In this document: positions 5,907 to 5,908 of the stretch, piece by piece
Layout of the letters: each line of letters begins with the position of its first letter
How positions within the stretch are numbered: position 1 is the stretch's first letter
Assembly: GCA_013202935.1 (NCBI GenBank)
Contig: JABMRG010000111.1
Span: 1 to 5,908, forward strand
DNA length: 5,908 bases
Reading direction: 5' to 3'
Source: Candidatus Omnitrophota bacterium
Lineage (GTDB): Bacteria; Omnitrophota; Gorgyraeia; JABMRG01
Program-made: the position numbers and the translations under genes
Notes under the pieces: model-generated
What the model saw: the letters and a program-made list of their open reading frames with translations, nothing else
Databases searched by the model: none
Told to the model about the DNA's origin: nothing

Positions 5907-5908
5907 GT

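Noticed and set aside
1..5908. CRISPR array made of the GTGTCCCC boxes
   Set aside because: Copies are few, in both orientations, irregularly spaced, diverged, and overlap gene ends. No regular spacers or cas genes are present.

Overview
All five protein genes lie on the minus strand, so transcription runs from high to low coordinates. In that order they are rluD (23S rRNA pseudouridine synthase), an APC-type permease fused to a PTS EIIA domain, two adjacent related membrane-anchored coiled-coil proteins, and aroA (EPSP synthase). Coding density is high and gaps are short: 13 nt between rluD and the permease, a 4-nt ATGA overlap between the coiled-coil genes, and 23 nt before aroA. The only longer internal gap (2930-3035) holds a strong sigma70-like promoter facing the coiled-coil/aroA group. 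The layout therefore reads as two transcription units, rluD-permease and coiled-coil A-coiled-coil B-aroA. I see no terminator between them, so read-through is possible.

Both ends of the window consist of one short repeat family with the signature AAGTGTCCCC / ACTGTCCCCAG. The copy at 1-41 and the copy at 5832-5874 are in opposite orientation and match at 37 of 41 aligned positions with one 2-nt indel. A third, partial copy (5800-5823) ends 3 nt before the probable rluD start codon. A divergent arm at 5893-5906 forms a hairpin with the second copy around a perfect 16-bp palindrome. The repeats touch the genes directly: the last five AroA codons and its stop are repeat sequence, and the repeat occupies the place where the rluD ribosome binding site should be. 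No transposase is visible. Because both ends stop inside the repeat, this may be a whole contig that broke at a dispersed repeat.

The organism is a bacterium with moderate to low GC (roughly 35-50% in lines I counted by eye). The class II EPSP synthase, the permease-EIIA fusion, the lineage-specific coiled-coil pair and the GTGTCCCC repeats suggest an uncultured environmental lineage. Candidatus Omnitrophota is my guess from general familiarity, not something the sequence proves.

Two genes are housekeeping (rRNA modification, shikimate pathway), one is a transporter whose fused domain suggests phosphotransfer control, and two are of unknown function. I do not see a complete novel system. The observations most worth following are the repeat family at the gene edges, the paired coiled-coil proteins with a shared C-terminal domain, and the permease-EIIA fusion.
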